From NCBI GenBank assembly GCA_965649825.1, contig OZ287701.1:1240001-1304000 (forward strand): 64,000 bases of DNA. The letters run 5' to 3'. Below, in pieces: positions 51,499 to 63,901 of this stretch (position 1 is its first letter; each line of letters starts with the position of its first letter). The position numbers and the translations under genes are program-made. The notes beneath the pieces are model-generated. The model was not told where the DNA came from. It saw only the letters and a list, made by a program, of their open reading frames with translations, and made no database searches. Origin of the DNA: Penicillus capitatus. Its lineage: Eukaryota; Chlorophyta.

Positions 51499-52614
51499 AC
51501 GTCAACTGGTTGTCTACAAACGCACGACCGTCTACAGTCAAGGAAAAGTGAAAAGACGGCGAGGACTGGCAGGTAAACGTGACAAAAGGAGGAGAAAAAC
51601 GCTTAAGCGGCCGCAGGTGTGCCGTTTTCTAAATAAAGAGCACTTACCGTTGCGTTAAACAACTCGTGGTGTCACGTGGCGTTTGAAAACGGTAAACGCT
51701 GTGGTTGACGTCAGGGAGGAAGGGAAACGCGATAAGGTCACGGTGATGAGCTTTACCTGGACACTTGTCTTTGGAATGGTTCGTATCGAACAGTCGAGGA
51801 GGTGAAGATTGCGTGGCACAAAAAAATCAGAAGAGTCAGCGGCGACTGGATGTAAAACGCGGGATAGCGCGGCAGATAGGGAAGGAATGGTAAATGTTGC
51901 CGACGGTTATGAACCACGTGTCTATGTAAAGGGATGGGGAGGAGAGAAGATTTCCAAGAGAAGAGATTTTTCAGTTAAACGATGTGGATACGGATTCGGA
52001 ACACATCTCTTATTTCACGTCTTGATTTTGCACTTTCATCTCCACTTTATTAGAGATGTCAGCTTTGGAGGAGACCCCATAGAAGGGCGGAGGTCACAGA
52101 ATTCACGTCTTTAAAGCCCATGCGCACGAGCATGCTTCGAACAGGAACACAGCAGAATTCACAACTGTCAAGGACATCGAGACCAAACGATACACGCAGT
52201 GATCACGAAGGGTCTCACATCTAAGAGAATTGAAACATGTCGCCACATTAGGCACAGCATAGGCAACTTGTTGTTTGGACGTTGAGTAAAAGCGAGCCCC
52301 CAATCATCTCTTCCCTATCAAACAAAGACAAGGAAAGATGTGTCTTAAGGAGAAAAGCTGTCAATAGCAGTGAGTGGGAGAGAACAAGACGAGGGATGAC
52401 TTGAGAATTGAAAACTGACGGCTGGGGACATTGCCGATAGCTTTCCATCGGATTTTCTAGAACGTATAGACATCGGATACAGTGCAACGTCTGATATCAA
52501 ATAGGAATTCTGGCTAGAGATATAAACAAGGTACCCGCCGATCAAGTGATACAGTCAGCCATGACCCGCTCGCCACAAGTTGCTCTTCCGAGTCAGAAGT
52601 GATAAGGCATTTGT
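51499..52614. other. Intergenic, 1.1 kb, nothing recognised
   Basis: Between the two Cys-rich genes; presumably promoter of A and 3' end of B. No coding potential. Confidence 0.4.
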
Positions 52615-54184
52615 TTAGGTACTGTCGTCATCATCATAGTCAAAGGCAGTAAGGAACCCATCATCAGGAATGTCGTCTTCGGGGAAGTCTTCATCGAAGA
52701 TGGATACAATGTCGGCATCCAAATCTTCATCCATGTCATTGACATCCAACGCGATCGCGCACCCGGATGCCTAGAAGGGCACAGGTCGTGATAACGGCGA
52801 TAGACAAAGTGACGCTCTTACTTCAGCTTCGGCTTCAGGAGCGTATGCTGGACTCTCTACTGGTGATTCGTATGGGGATTCGTACGGTTCTGGAATGGGA
52901 GCGTATTCTGGTTCTTCGATCGGTTCTTCGATCGGCTCCGCGATGGGTTCTTCACTTGGTTCTTCGATCGGTTCGCTCTCTGGTTCTTCGATCGGTTCGC
53001 TCTCCGGTTCCTCAGTGGGCTCCACTTCTGGTTCCTCTGTTGGTTCCACTTCTGGGCTCTCTTCTGGTTCGGTATCTGGCTCTTCTGTGGGCACAGTGTC
53101 TGGCTCTTCCACGGGCTCGGTGTCGGGCTCTGTAACGGGTTCTACAGAGGGTTCCTCCACAGGTTCCGTTTCCGGCTGCGTCTCCGGTTCCTCCTTTGGC
53201 TCTGCCACAGGTTCTTCTGTTGGCTCCATAACGGGTTCCGCCACAGGCTCTTCCGTTGGCGTAGGTGTGGGTTCCGCCACAGGCTCCACCGTTGGCGTAG
53301 GTGTGGGTTCTGCCACAGGCTCCACCGTCGGCACCGGTGTGGGTTCTGCCACAGGCTCCACCGTTGGCTCCGGTGTAGGAACAGCTGTGGGGGTCTCAGT
53401 AGGTGCAGGATCTGAAAACAAACTCCATCAAGGCAAGGGCATCAATGACAGCGTGACAGTACCTGGAGAACTGGCACTGGGTGCAACAGATGGACTGTCC
53501 ACCGGAGGTGTTACTGGTTCTTCTTCGTTTGTTGGAGGACTAACAGGAGTTTCGGCTGGGCCATCCACAGGCACTTCTGCACTTGGTGTCGGGGTCTCTT
53601 TTGGTTCATCCGCTTGTGGCGCCTCCGAAGGCTCAACCTAACGTCACATCATCCACCCATGAGCAAAAAAACGCACATGCGATCGCAACCGACTTTGAAG
53701 GGATCTCCCATCGCGCAAAAACTCTGAACAGTGAGTACGAAATTGTTTTGAACCTAAGAATCACACAACGATCATTTAAGCGCCCTTCAAAAAAGCGTCG
53801 CCTACATCCGTGGATCCCCCAATGGATGACAAACAATCTAGAACCACAGAATAGCATGATGCCTTTCTGATGGAGAATTCGATGGCTCACCTAACATACC
53901 GCCGCCAGAGATTGCCGAAATGCATGCTGGTCCACACAGGGAGTTGAACTAAAGGAGCAAAAAGATGTGTGTCCCCCTGAATGCGTGATGCTGATGATGA
54001 TGACCTGTTCCGAACTGCTGACTCCAGTGATGCAAGAGGACTGACCACAGTTGTTTTGATAGATGCCTCGTACGCAATCGCTTGCGCAAGCGTTTTGTGC
54101 TTGGATGCCGGGAACCAGTAAAGAGCAAAGGAAAGCAAGCAATAGGCCAACCGTCGGCTGACACATGATTTTCATTGACTTCAT
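52615..54184 (-). CDS. Secreted Cys-rich protein B with Glu-Pro repeat stalk
   Basis: ATG at 54184 (MKSMKIMCQPTVGLLLAFLC) begins a signal peptide ending GIQAQ. The Cys domain follows: ACASDCVRGIYQNNCGQSSC, TGVSSSEQ, then after a 59-nt intron FNSLCGPACISAISGG. This is the pattern of protein A. A further exon near 53850 reads VVLDCLSSIGGSTDVGDAFL (compare CLTTTVPDRDDWANV in A). The next exon (53640-53470) is Pro/Glu/Ser-rich. After a 51-nt intron (GTACTG...TTTCAG) come about 200 residues of EP.PEPT/EEPE repeats (53407-52823). The last exon (GCAIALDVNDMDEDLDADIV ... DYDDDDST-stop) is strongly acidic. The exon joints around 53650-53890 are uncertain. A Cys-rich head on a rigid acidic Pro stalk suggests a wall- or matrix-associated protein. 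Confidence 0.7.
52823..53407 (-). repeat. Degenerate 12-36-bp coding repeats (Glu-Pro-rich)
   Basis: Tandem units encode VEPVAEPTPTPT (three near-perfect 36-bp copies at 53240-53390) grading into EEPEVEPTEEPE and ESEPIEEP units. The plus strand is also open for 248 codons (Gly-Ser repeats), which is a by-product of the repeat. Confidence 0.85.
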
Positions 54185-55307
54185 TTCCTCTGAATAATCA
54201 CGACTTCTTATATCAAGGGTTTCAAATCTACAGCCAAGAAAACGCATACTGTGCGTCTGTGCGATGTCAACGAGGCGCAGAAAGAAAACGTCAAAGAGAT
54301 GGCACAACATGAACGCCAAAGATTTCGCATCAGAACGCAAAGCAGGCATGGGAAAGCGCTTTAAACCTACTGCCTCGTATATAAATAACGTCCAGCCCAT
54401 CGCCCGTGCCTTCACGGTCTCTCGCCGCTAGGCGATATGATGCCACGCATGAGACTGTTGGCAAGGCGACGTGGCTTTTCGCAGAACGGACGCGCAAATT
54501 GGTCGTCGTTTGCGTCGACGTGGTCAAGGCGCCGTGCTTACCGCAGTGCGTTGTGCTTTCCGTCGGGGGTATTTCTAAGTAGACGTTGTCGATTGGATTT
54601 CAGAAAGCGCGTCCGCGTTGCGTGACAGCCTGAAAATGCTTGGGCGGAAGGGCTCTGAACGTTTGGCTTTCCAAATCGACCAAATCAGACGGAAGTTAAG
54701 GCGCTCTTATCCAGGACCAGTAAAAAGCACGAATTCCTATGCTGAACGCCTAACCGTCACATAGAAGAGATACGAATTGTGCAGTTCCCAGGGAAATTCC
54801 TTCAGACCCATGCGCTCTTCACTATCCCCTAACCGTCAGGTTTCTCCACCTGAGCGTGCTCCCCTCTTAAAGCGGCAGCACCCTTCGTTGTGCTTCCCAT
54901 GCGTAGCGTTCTGTCCATGCGCGTATGAGAGAAGCGAGTTCGTATAGAGACAACGGTGCTTTGTCTATAATTGCCTAGATGCTTTTAGGTATCGCCGTCA
55001 CTTCGTCACTTGTTGTCTAGACACAAGGTACTGCCGAGGTCGACAGCGAAGGGCAGTGCCGGTCGCATCACCCATCCGTGTCACCCACACCCAACTGCGC
55101 GTCGGCGTCGTGAACTGCCAACTTCATCTCGTGTGTGCTCTTTGCGACGTTCCCGTTCCGTTGCTCGCTCCCGGAGTCTTTTCGCAGCGTGCTCTGTTTT
55201 TCTGGCTCTCCTTTTTTTCTCTGCCGTGCCGTTAGCGCGTTCTCGTAGCAGTTTGGCCTCCACACTGTAGGGCCTCTCTGAAAAACAGTTGCGGCGGCAG
55301 CACTCGA
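54185..55307. other. Intergenic, 1.1 kb, nothing recognised
   Basis: Between divergently transcribed genes (protein B and the DUF789 gene). C/G-rich with CGT/CGC words; no supported ORF. Confidence 0.4.
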
Positions 55308-57870
55308 ATGTATAGCGGTGGTGACCTTGCCAAGCTGTTAAAAGAGAAGCCATCAACGTCACATCGGCATCCGCAGCGTTCTCCAGTCGAGGAAGGAGGG
55401 AAGAAGCTATCGTACTCCCCCTGTTTGGCGGCACATCTGACGCTGCTGAATAATCTTGCCCAGCATGATCTAAATTTTCAAAACCTGCTGGTCCTGCACA
55501 ACCTCGTCAATCTCGTTCTGGATTTCGGAGAAAACAAAAGACAGCCCTATCATCGACTGCCTTCGTGGGATCGCCGAAGGAACTGTTTAGCTGAACTGGT
55601 CTGCAGCTTTGGAAAACAAGAAAAACCGGGAGGTCAGTCACATCACATGCCTATCTCCCAAGTGCGTCTAACGCTGCGTCTGTAGATCAAGGGCAATCCG
55701 CAACGCAGCAACGGTCAATGTCCGATAAAAATAACCAAACGGCAGCAAAGGGATCTTTGCCTGAGGTCGTTATGGGATATCCTGCCACAGAATACGGAGA
55801 AACGGTGTCGCCAGATCGGACGTTAAATGTCTATAGTCAGAATAGTCTTTCATGGGATGCCGCTGTCTGCGGTCAAGAGCTTCACGAACAGCCGCCAGTT
55901 CAATACATTCACGGAGATTGGATGCATACGCAGTGGTACCCATGGGGTACAGGGGGTTCTATGACTGTCGCAGATCCCATGTCCAACGCGCTCTACCATC
56001 AGCTACTCCTGAAAGAGGAAGCCGATTCCACAGGCAGCGAGTTTATAGAGAGTAGACAACAGCAAGGTAATGTGTGCGTGGATGGACTGATGGTTGATAT
56101 CGTATGCCGATGGATAGCAGAGATGCAAAGGGAGAGAGAAGAGCAATCGACACATGGCACAGCGCTGCAGAAATGTCGTTCATGGTCCGAAGCAGCGCAT
56201 CCGTCTTCCTACGAAGGTATGTCCGTCTCGCAGAGCAGCAGTACGACTGAGATGTGTACAGGCACGATGACGGTCCAGGAAGAGCATACGCATTCGCCTC
56301 TTGTACCTGGTTGTCCCTTGACCACTCCTGTCCACGTCACATCAGAAAGGGCGATCTGTTTTGCAGGTGCCGATGCAATGCCGGTCCCTTTCAGACTCGA
56401 TCAGGAGATTCCATTAGATCAGTAAGAGCGCCGCCGCCATCTTGCAGTGACAAAAAAGTGTGAGGGTCACTCTTTGTGCAGGAAGAGTGATTTAGAACGG
56501 TTCCTAGAAGCAGCAACGCCCTCTTTTTCTTCAGCCTTCCTGAGTCATCACGTTTCAGATTCATGCAGTGACCTTACCATGGCACGCCGCCACCCACCAT
56601 CCACTCCATATCGCATCTCGATGCCTCTAGGGCGATATCTGGGAGTTTTATGAGATTCCCTGCGTGTATGGCCTCCAAGTTCCTTTTTTGAGAGGTATGC
56701 CCTCAGCGCACCATCGTTTCTGAGCCCATTGCGTAATGTACAGGGGGAAAAGGTGTATCCTTTGCACATTTTGTACCGTCTTTATCTGCTATTCGTCTTT
56801 TCACACCTGTCATAAATGAAGATGGCCCTGCAGAGGGAGATATATATAAATGTGACGTGCCGCAGTATCCTCCATCCATGCGACTCGCTTTCGAATTTTT
56901 TGAAACGGTCAGGCTCCCGTATGCCCGATGACATTTGCAGATACCTCTGTCTCTAGCTGAAGCCGCATCTACGTGCACCGCTGATCGATGAGGTCAGGAA
57001 TCTTGCAACAGCGGTAAGCACACAGCACCTGATGCAGGGGGCGTCATGTATTGGGTGGGCTCTAGGGGGTAGCCGGAAAACTTTTGCCGAATCTGTCCTT
57101 GTCAAATATTCATCCCTCATCCTGGTATGTGTCATGACTCGTGTTGCGTCTGTCGAGAGTGTGTGGATGGATATACTCTTTTAGGTTTTCTGTAGCGTGG
57201 TACCCTGTCTATTGCATTCCCGAAGGAAAACTGCGGACTTCTTTCTTGACCTATCATTCCGTGGGACCAATGCATCAAGTCTCGAACCGCACGATTGGCG
57301 AAGTCCAGCAGCTCCAGGCGCATCTGATCGGAATCAAGTTTATGGCTTTGAGTCCTGATGCATGGAATCGGCCACAGACGAAGCCATCAGACAACAATGG
57401 GTATGTCATTGCTTTACTTGACAGCGCTCTGTTCCGCACATCGTTGCCGTGTCCCTAGTCCGGCAACCGACGCAACATCCTCAGAGAATCACGAAACGTT
57501 TTCAAGAAATAAACAAGAGCCGCCGCCGCCGCCACTGCTCAGATCTATCACTGTTGCCAAGAGTGAGACGCAGACGCACGTTTTCCCAAACTCAGTCGTG
57601 CAATGCTGGTGCGCGGCAGAGAATAATGACAACAGGGAGGTGCTCGAGCGCATGTCCGGTGAGAGGCCAAGAGACTTGGAAGACAAGATCGGACTCCTGC
57701 AATCCAATGCCGAGCGCCTATCCCGAGCAAAGTACCCCCGACGCCTCTCCTCCACGCATCTCCATCTCTCTCTTGTCAGCTATCGATTGTGGGCCCCAAG
57801 GAGTGGCGGCGCATTGGATTGGCATAAGTGCTACCACCAGGACTTTGAGTTTTTCCATCTACGTAGTTGA
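55308..57870 (+). CDS. DUF789 protein with long N-terminal extension
   Basis: ATG 55308 (MYSGGDLAKLLKEKPSTS). Exon 1 55308-55632, intron 53 nt, exon 2 55686-56421, intron 60 nt, exon 3 from 56482; more exons follow to the stop near 57870. DUF789 signatures: SDLERFLEAATPSF (56488), GDIWEFYEIPCVYGLQVPF (after a CTCTAG acceptor, 56631), HFVPSLSAIRLFTPV (56765), AFEFFETVRLPYAR (56885), IDEVRNLATA (56985), FSVAWYPVYCIPEGKLRTSF and LTYHSVGP (57188-57265), and a C-terminal HQDFEFF like the family end. DUF789 proteins are known mainly from plants and algae; the function is unknown. The N-terminal 350 residues (NDLGENK-type polar sequence, HGDWMHTQWYPWGTGG, MQREREEQS) are extra and joined by an in-frame splice (DQ|KSDLERF). 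Middle exon borders are approximate. Confidence 0.75.
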
Positions 57871-57902
57871 GGTCGCTGTCGCTGTCGCTGTCGCTGTCGG
57901 TG
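57870..57902. repeat. Hexanucleotide repeat (GTCGCT)
   Basis: Four to five GTCGCT units directly after the predicted DUF789 stop codon, probably in the 3' UTR. Confidence 0.75.
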
Positions 57903-59136
57903 CCGAGGCAAGAGATGATGGTGCGCATCAATCAGCACAGGGCAACATGATTTGATACGAAACACGCTGTTATTGTGGCCGTCGCGTTTTTGTTTTCTTT
58001 CTTCCACAGGCATTGGACTTCGATGATGCCCGTCTAAAAAGGCCCAAGCCTGTCTGTTTTCTCACCTCTCCTCCTCAACTGACCTATTAAATGACCGACG
58101 GATACTTAGTCCATTTTGTTAGTTCCATGTCTTGCTGTTTCTTGGGTTGAATGCACTGTGTACATTGCATGGCATGTCTCCTTTTTGGTCGCTCAAAATA
58201 AGCACTTCATCTTGACGATAGAAATAGTTATCCGTTCTTTGTGGTATTCCCTCAAGGTAGTTCAGGTCAATGACAGGCAGGCAGTGGCATCTGGAGTGAG
58301 AAATTGATTACTGTATAGTTTACATATTCAGTACGACGATATGTGTGTAAAGCGTTGCCAACACAGGATGCCAACAGTTCCGTTTTCAACGTTTCTGCTC
58401 ACTCAAATGACAAAAGACACAACGATGACACGTCCTCGAATATCAACCCGTCTAACATCCCTTCAAATAGGACGGAGTGGGGGCCATGTAAAGATACGCT
58501 GGCAGAACAGAAAAGTTAAAAAGATTCGGATGGTATTGTTTCCGACCGAGAACCGCGAACGATAGAGAAGCGAACAGAAAATGCGGAATTGACTAGAAAT
58601 CGTGCATCAAGGGCAATCACTTGATCCGTGCGTCCATATGGCCTTCATCATAGACAACGGCACGGATGACAGTCATTGGCACAGGATCGCGATGTCACAG
58701 AAGGGGATCAAAGGGATCAGCGCGCATTCCAGAATGCATGTGAATACCCTGCTGCGATCTTTATCCTCTGAGGCGTTGTCCACTCCCACTGAAGCAGGAG
58801 ACGTCGGCGAACGATCTAGACTGTGCAGCTTTGTTGAGTCGTCAGTCGTCAGACGGCGATGCGTTCATTGCTTTGCTTCCAGTCTTCATAAACGGATGGA
58901 CAGGAAGCGACGTACTGGAATCGGTTTTCATCGGTACTGCACGTCTATCTACAAAATCGTCCGTGTGGAACGGGCGCTGTCATCCGTGACCTTCTCTTTG
59001 TGTCGAATCAGCAATCAGGGGGCTACGGATGTTCATTACCTGACGTTTGGCGGCGATATGATGTGACGGCGAGATATCTGTCGTGTCACCCGTCATCAAC
59101 AGACCTGTTCTCGAACGGCGTTCTGCGCCAGAATAG
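57903..59136. other. No supported gene
   Basis: A 154-codon plus frame (58602-59066) begins MHQGQSLDPCVHMAFIIDNG but has no recognisable domain and ends near the next gene; I consider it unproven. Confidence 0.35.
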
Positions 59137-59931
59137 ATGAGCGGGTCACCACTGAGATCAAACGGCCCGGCCGACAACCACGCTCATAGCGACAATGGAT
59201 GGCCACCGCCATTCTACGCACCGCCGCCGTATGCGGGCGGCATCCCGCCTTCTGGCGCTCCCGACCCTCACTGGCCGACCTGGTACCCCGAGTGGCTTAC
59301 AGCACCACTGGTCTTTTCGCGCCCTGTCGACGATTGGAAGCGCGACCCGACGCAGCATCCTCACTGGCATTGCGAATGGGGCGTCGTCGCGCCGCATCCC
59401 TCAGAAGTCTTTGACCAGGACATCTCTCGAGAAAGAGCCATTCAACGGGTTCCATCTACCCCGGCATTTTCGCTTGAGCCTCTCGAGGTTTGTGTGTGCG
59501 TTGCTCAGGTCGACGCCGAGGAATACGTTCGACGCGAGCGCAATACGCATTGCTGCCAGCGACGCACTGTTGAACATCCCGTGTACATTCTAACAGATTT
59601 TCCCACCAAAGACAAGCTCAAGATCGATCCAGAAAATCTCTGGAATCCCCATCGCCTTGCCGCCCCAGTCAAGCGATCTTTGGGCGACGAGATCAAAGAA
59701 ACAATGCACCGCTTTCCCGAAAAAATCAAGAATGATGAAGAGAAGATCGACGAAGGCAGTCCATCGGCATCATTCAGTTTTTTGCAACGGCCGTCAAATG
59801 CGGAAGATTATCTTCACGCAACGCAGCCCTTCGTCTCTCAGAGCATCCGAAGAAAGCAAGGTCGATCCACAAGTCAAGACGTCAGTTACCCTCCCTTGTC
59901 GACAGCACCTGGAGGCACGGGACAGAATTGA
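59137..59931 (+). CDS. Unknown Pro/Trp-rich protein, 264 residues
   Basis: Single exon from ATG 59137 (MSGSPLRSNGPADNHAHS). N-terminal 100 residues are rich in Pro, Trp and His (PPPFYAPPPYAGGIPP, PHWPTWYPEWL, HPHWHCEW), a striking aromatic pattern. The middle has a readable folded part (VYILTDFPTKDKLKIDPENLW). The C-terminus is charged (RFPEKIKNDEEKIDEG) then Ser-rich. No signal peptide or TM. Unrecognised. Confidence 0.6.
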   Translation: MSGSPLRSNGPADNHAHSDNGWPPPFYAPPPYAGGIPPSGAPDPHWPTWYPEWLTAPLVFSRPVDDWKRDPTQHPHWHCEWGVVAPHPSEVFDQDISRERAIQRVPSTPAFSLEPLEVCVCVAQVDAEEYVRRERNTHCCQRRTVEHPVYILTDFPTKDKLKIDPENLWNPHRLAAPVKRSLGDEIKETMHRFPEKIKNDEEKIDEGSPSASFSFLQRPSNAEDYLHATQPFVSQSIRRKQGRSTSQDVSYPPLSTAPGGTGQN

Positions 59932-61532
59932 TGTCGCACAGCAATCAATGACCACTGTATTGTTTACAACACTGACAACAGTCTTAGAATCACGCGACAA
60001 TGAAATGTCAGGACGAGCGCGATAACGAAAAAAAATCGACGAGTTTTCCGACAGAACCAGCCGCTCCCGAAACAGCACACCCTCAGCAAACAGCCTCCGC
60101 GACTTTGGTCTTATTGACGGTTCGTCTTGATAAGCAAAGACATTGATCCTTGACGACCAAGGGAGAAAAGGCACACTCTTATGCAGCTGTGATGATCTCA
60201 ACGTCGAGCAGAAACAATAAGGACGTCAGGAATTGATCGCACGACATCATGCGCTTTGCAAGAAAGAAAGAGGAAAACATAAATTCCGATCAGTAATCCA
60301 TCGGCATACGAGATGCCTCGTGTCTTATTCCTACTAAACAACGAAGATAATGGCCCCTTATCTCCGGTCCATCCGTGAAGGCCGGCATTTCGTTGTATAT
60401 TGTTGCTCCTACTGCTATTGTCTGCCACTCTTATTGTCGCATACACGACGGTCTGGGCGTTTTGGCATAACGTTCACTGACGTTTTTGATAAATCTCCAC
60501 GTCTACACACATTCCATACATTCCTTAAGGAATGATCATCATCGCAGGGGACAACGCACTCTCGTTCGGACGTCTTTCGCCTTTTGGAAGATTTTTTGTT
60601 TCCTTGTTTTCTTCGTCGATACGTGATGGACAACGGTATGGGCTTTCCAATACGCTTTCTGTGCAAAGACATTTCCTGCCATCGGTGCCTAGAGATGTCA
60701 CATCACACATGGTCACACTTTTAGTTGAAATGCCGCAGCGGATATACATCGTCTGAGACGAGTGGCCGGTCTTCTGAAATCCTCCTCAGTCCTACCGCAA
60801 ACGTCATGCGATTGGCGTCAATCGTTCTCAGGGCAGACGAGGTAATATTTTCTCGATTATCCACGCCTACATCCATCTTGTATCCCGCCCGCGCCATTCG
60901 ACACGGATGGGTATTCAGCAAACCGTGAAGGGACAATGTGTTGTGTGCTCTCGTCGTCGAAGCTGCCCTCGTACGTATCGCCTTCATTCTCTCTGTCTAG
61001 CGTTTGCGCTGTTTAGCGTAGCTGCGTTGCGTTGTCTTGGCCGAGGTCCGTGTGCGTTTGTGCAGACGACGTTCGTTCGGTTAAAAGCAGGAATCCGTCG
61101 TACGCCTGTCACGCGCCAGAGTCGATTCCGTATCGTATGCGTCGGCGTGTGTGTTCGTGCACCATTTCCCGTGCCATTCGACACCACCGTCCTTCAATTT
61201 GCAAAGCCTGTCGAGTCAACGTCGTTTCTTCCTGTTTATCTTTTCTAAGCGCCGTGTGGACCGTCATTCGCCTCGGAACCGAAAACGAGCGCAGCAAAGG
61301 GCGTCACGCAACGGAGAGTGGTTTCTGCCAAACGACTCAACGACCGATAACGATTCGAGTGGCTCGTTAAGCGAGTGCGTTCGTGCGGCTCCTTCGTTAC
61401 GAAGGAACGTCTTATGCCACAATCATTTAGCTCCCTACTGCGAACCTCCTCGATCTGTCGACCGAATTTCAAACATTTTAGACTGAGACGCACGTCCTTT
61501 TCCTCAGCAGGAGATCCGAAAAAGCATTGCCC
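59932..61532. other. Intergenic, 1.6 kb, nothing recognised
   Basis: Only short open frames. Upstream part is the 3' end of the Pro/Trp-rich gene, downstream part the promoter of the CCR4 gene. Confidence 0.4.
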
Positions 61533-63901
61533 ATGCCGTTCACACTGGCCAGTGTCCGCATACCCAATGGAGAACAGCCCATCTGCGGCGTCATGCTCGA
61601 ACCCTATATTCTCTTCAGAGATGAGAGCTCAAACGTGGTGACGGCGCTATCCGTTCCCAACGAGGGCGCGACCGTCCCATACGACGAGCCCGAGCCCCCT
61701 GTCGTTCTCAGAAGTCGGTGGTATCGGTATATCTCACACCTATCTCTTGGTAAAAAGAGTGAGATGGCGGCGCTGTTGTTGTAGACAGACAATGACGCCT
61801 GGAGCCTGTGTCTGCAGTATACATCCAGACAAGGACGCCACCATTCAGTGTATGCTGTGTATCAAGAATCGCGTTCCAGCCAATCTCAGCTATCACTGTT
61901 CGGGGGAATGTCTACGAGCACATTGGCCATTACATCGGAACTATCATGCCCGTTATCAAGCGCAAGCACAGTACATTTCGAACGGTGGTGCGATCCAGTC
62001 GCATCTTCTTTCCATCCCTTATTAGGGGAGATGAGATGCAGGGTATGAGAATGGATTTGGCGGCTACGGTTACGTGAATCCTGGTTTCGGACGGAGCAAT
62101 GATCTACCGAATTACGATGCACAGCAGCAGCAGACAGTGATGCCGGGATACGAATGGGTAGAGGTTGGATGCGATCGATGGTACGTCCCGACACTCGAAG
62201 ACGTGGGATGCGTTCTGAAGTTTGAGTGCTCACTCATTTACACAGCAAACAGCAAGAATGGGCCAGTCTATGCCAACGGAAGCTACGCCAACGGAAACGC
62301 CGCAACAGCAGGTACAGGACTGCCCTTGTCCAGAATTCAGCCCGAGTGCCTATCGATGTGTTGGTTGGTGACAGAGTATCCAAGTGCGACAGAGAACGCC
62401 CGGCACTATCACATGTCCAAGGAGACATCGAGAGTGAAGCCAGCACCCAATCCACCTGAAAGGGCAATGATTCCCCTGTGCACATCCCCACGGATTGGCC
62501 ACGAAGGCCGGTTTACGGTTTTGTCTTACAATCTACTTGCGGATCTGTACGCTTCGGTGAGGCGACTTCTGTACTCTTGGCTGCCTTGCTCATCTGTGTA
62601 CACTTAGCAAGGTGATTTCTACCATTCCTACTGCCCAGCATGGGCCATTTCATGGCATTATCGACGACAGAATCTTGTCCGAGAACTCATACGGTACAAT
62701 TGTGACATCCTGTGTCTTCAGGTCACACCATCTGTTGTTAGAAGGGGCATGAGATTTTGTGTGATGATCCTGATGATCTAGGAAGTACAGAGCAACCATT
62801 ACGAAGATTATCTGAGAGATGAAATGGCACGTCACGGCTATGGTGGCGTCTACAAGAAGAAAACCAATGATCTGTACATGGGCAAATGCTCTGCCATCGA
62901 TGGATGTGCAACTTTCTATCGACAGGATCGCTTTGAGCTGATAAAGAAATATGAAGTCGAGTTCAATAAAGCAGCAGTGACGACCGCCAATCAATTCAGG
63001 GAACCCACAAGGAACGTCGCCCTTCAGAGGTTATCCAAGGACAACGTCGCGATCATTGTCGTCCTGGAAAGCAAAGATGTGTTCGTCAACAACGAACGGC
63101 AACTCGTCTGCGTTGCGAACACGCACATTCACTCGGTTCCCGAAAACTCAGACGTCAAGATCTGGCAGGTGCATACATTACTGAAGGGACTAGAGAAGAT
63201 CGCCGCCAGGTAAAGACACTCTCACTCAAATTTCTCACTCTTTTGCTAACCGTCATCTACAGTACGAAGATTCCGATCATCGTGGCCGGCGATTTCAACA
63301 GCGAACCGGGAAGTGCTGCGCATGTCCTGATGGTTTCTCAACGCATTGACCAACGACATGCCGTACGTACCCCTCCCTGATCCTCCCAGGTATCCCGATG
63401 ACTCTGTTCTGTCGGTGTAGGAGACAGCCCACGATCCAGCTCAGTTTCTGCAGCATATGTTACCTGTGCAGCACAATCTACCGTTATCTAGTGCCTACTC
63501 TTCTGTACTGACAGCTCCAAACTCAAAAGACAATCCGTTACTGAATCAGCAAAAACTGAGGATGGACCCCAGGACGCGAGAGCCGTTATTCACAAACTAC
63601 ACGAAGACATACAAGGCAACGCCACTCTTCTCACACATTTGGTCACTCTTTGCTGCCGCAGGGAACGCTGGACTATATTTTTTACACTTCGAATTTACTG
63701 TTTCCGACTGCTGTACTGGAACTCCCGTCGGAAGAAGAAGCTGAAATAGGCAATGGTCGTCCATCCACATTCCTCACTCTTTTGTATCTCACTCTTTCTG
63801 TGGTCTATCTAGGAATTCCAAACGCTCGGTACTCGAGTGACCATATTTGTATCATGGCAGAGTTTCAGTTAAACTACTCGACTTACGATCCACGGTTATG
63901 A
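61533..63901 (+). CDS. CCR4-type deadenylase with N-terminal MYND-like finger
   Basis: Catalytic subunit of the CCR4-NOT complex: a Mg-dependent 3' exonuclease that shortens mRNA poly(A) tails in the cytoplasm. ATG 61533 (MPFTLASVRIPNGEQPICGV). Exons give, in order, a Cys/His finger (CSIHPDKDATIQCMLCIKN, CSGECLRAHWPLHRNYH), a Gly/Asn/Gln linker with PGYEWVEVGCDRWYVPTLED, then the EEP nuclease: FTVLSYNLLADLYA, CDILCLQEVQSNHYEDYL (catalytic Glu), GCATFYRQDRFELI, FNKAAV, NVALQRLSKDNVAI, LVCVANTHIHS, IPIIVAGDFNSEPGS (Asp/Asn), LDYIFYTSNLLFP and YSSDHICIMAEFQLN (catalytic His). Stop 63899-63901. About eight introns of 45-75 nt. It has no LRR domain, unlike yeast Ccr4; the MYND-like finger is the plant arrangement. 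The active-site residues are present. Confidence 0.9.

Noticed and set aside
52895-53641. 248-codon plus-strand ORF of Gly/Ser repeats
   Set aside because: It is the antisense of the Glu-Pro repeat of protein B. The minus strand has signal peptide, splice sites and homology to protein A, so the plus frame is a by-product of repeat periodicity.
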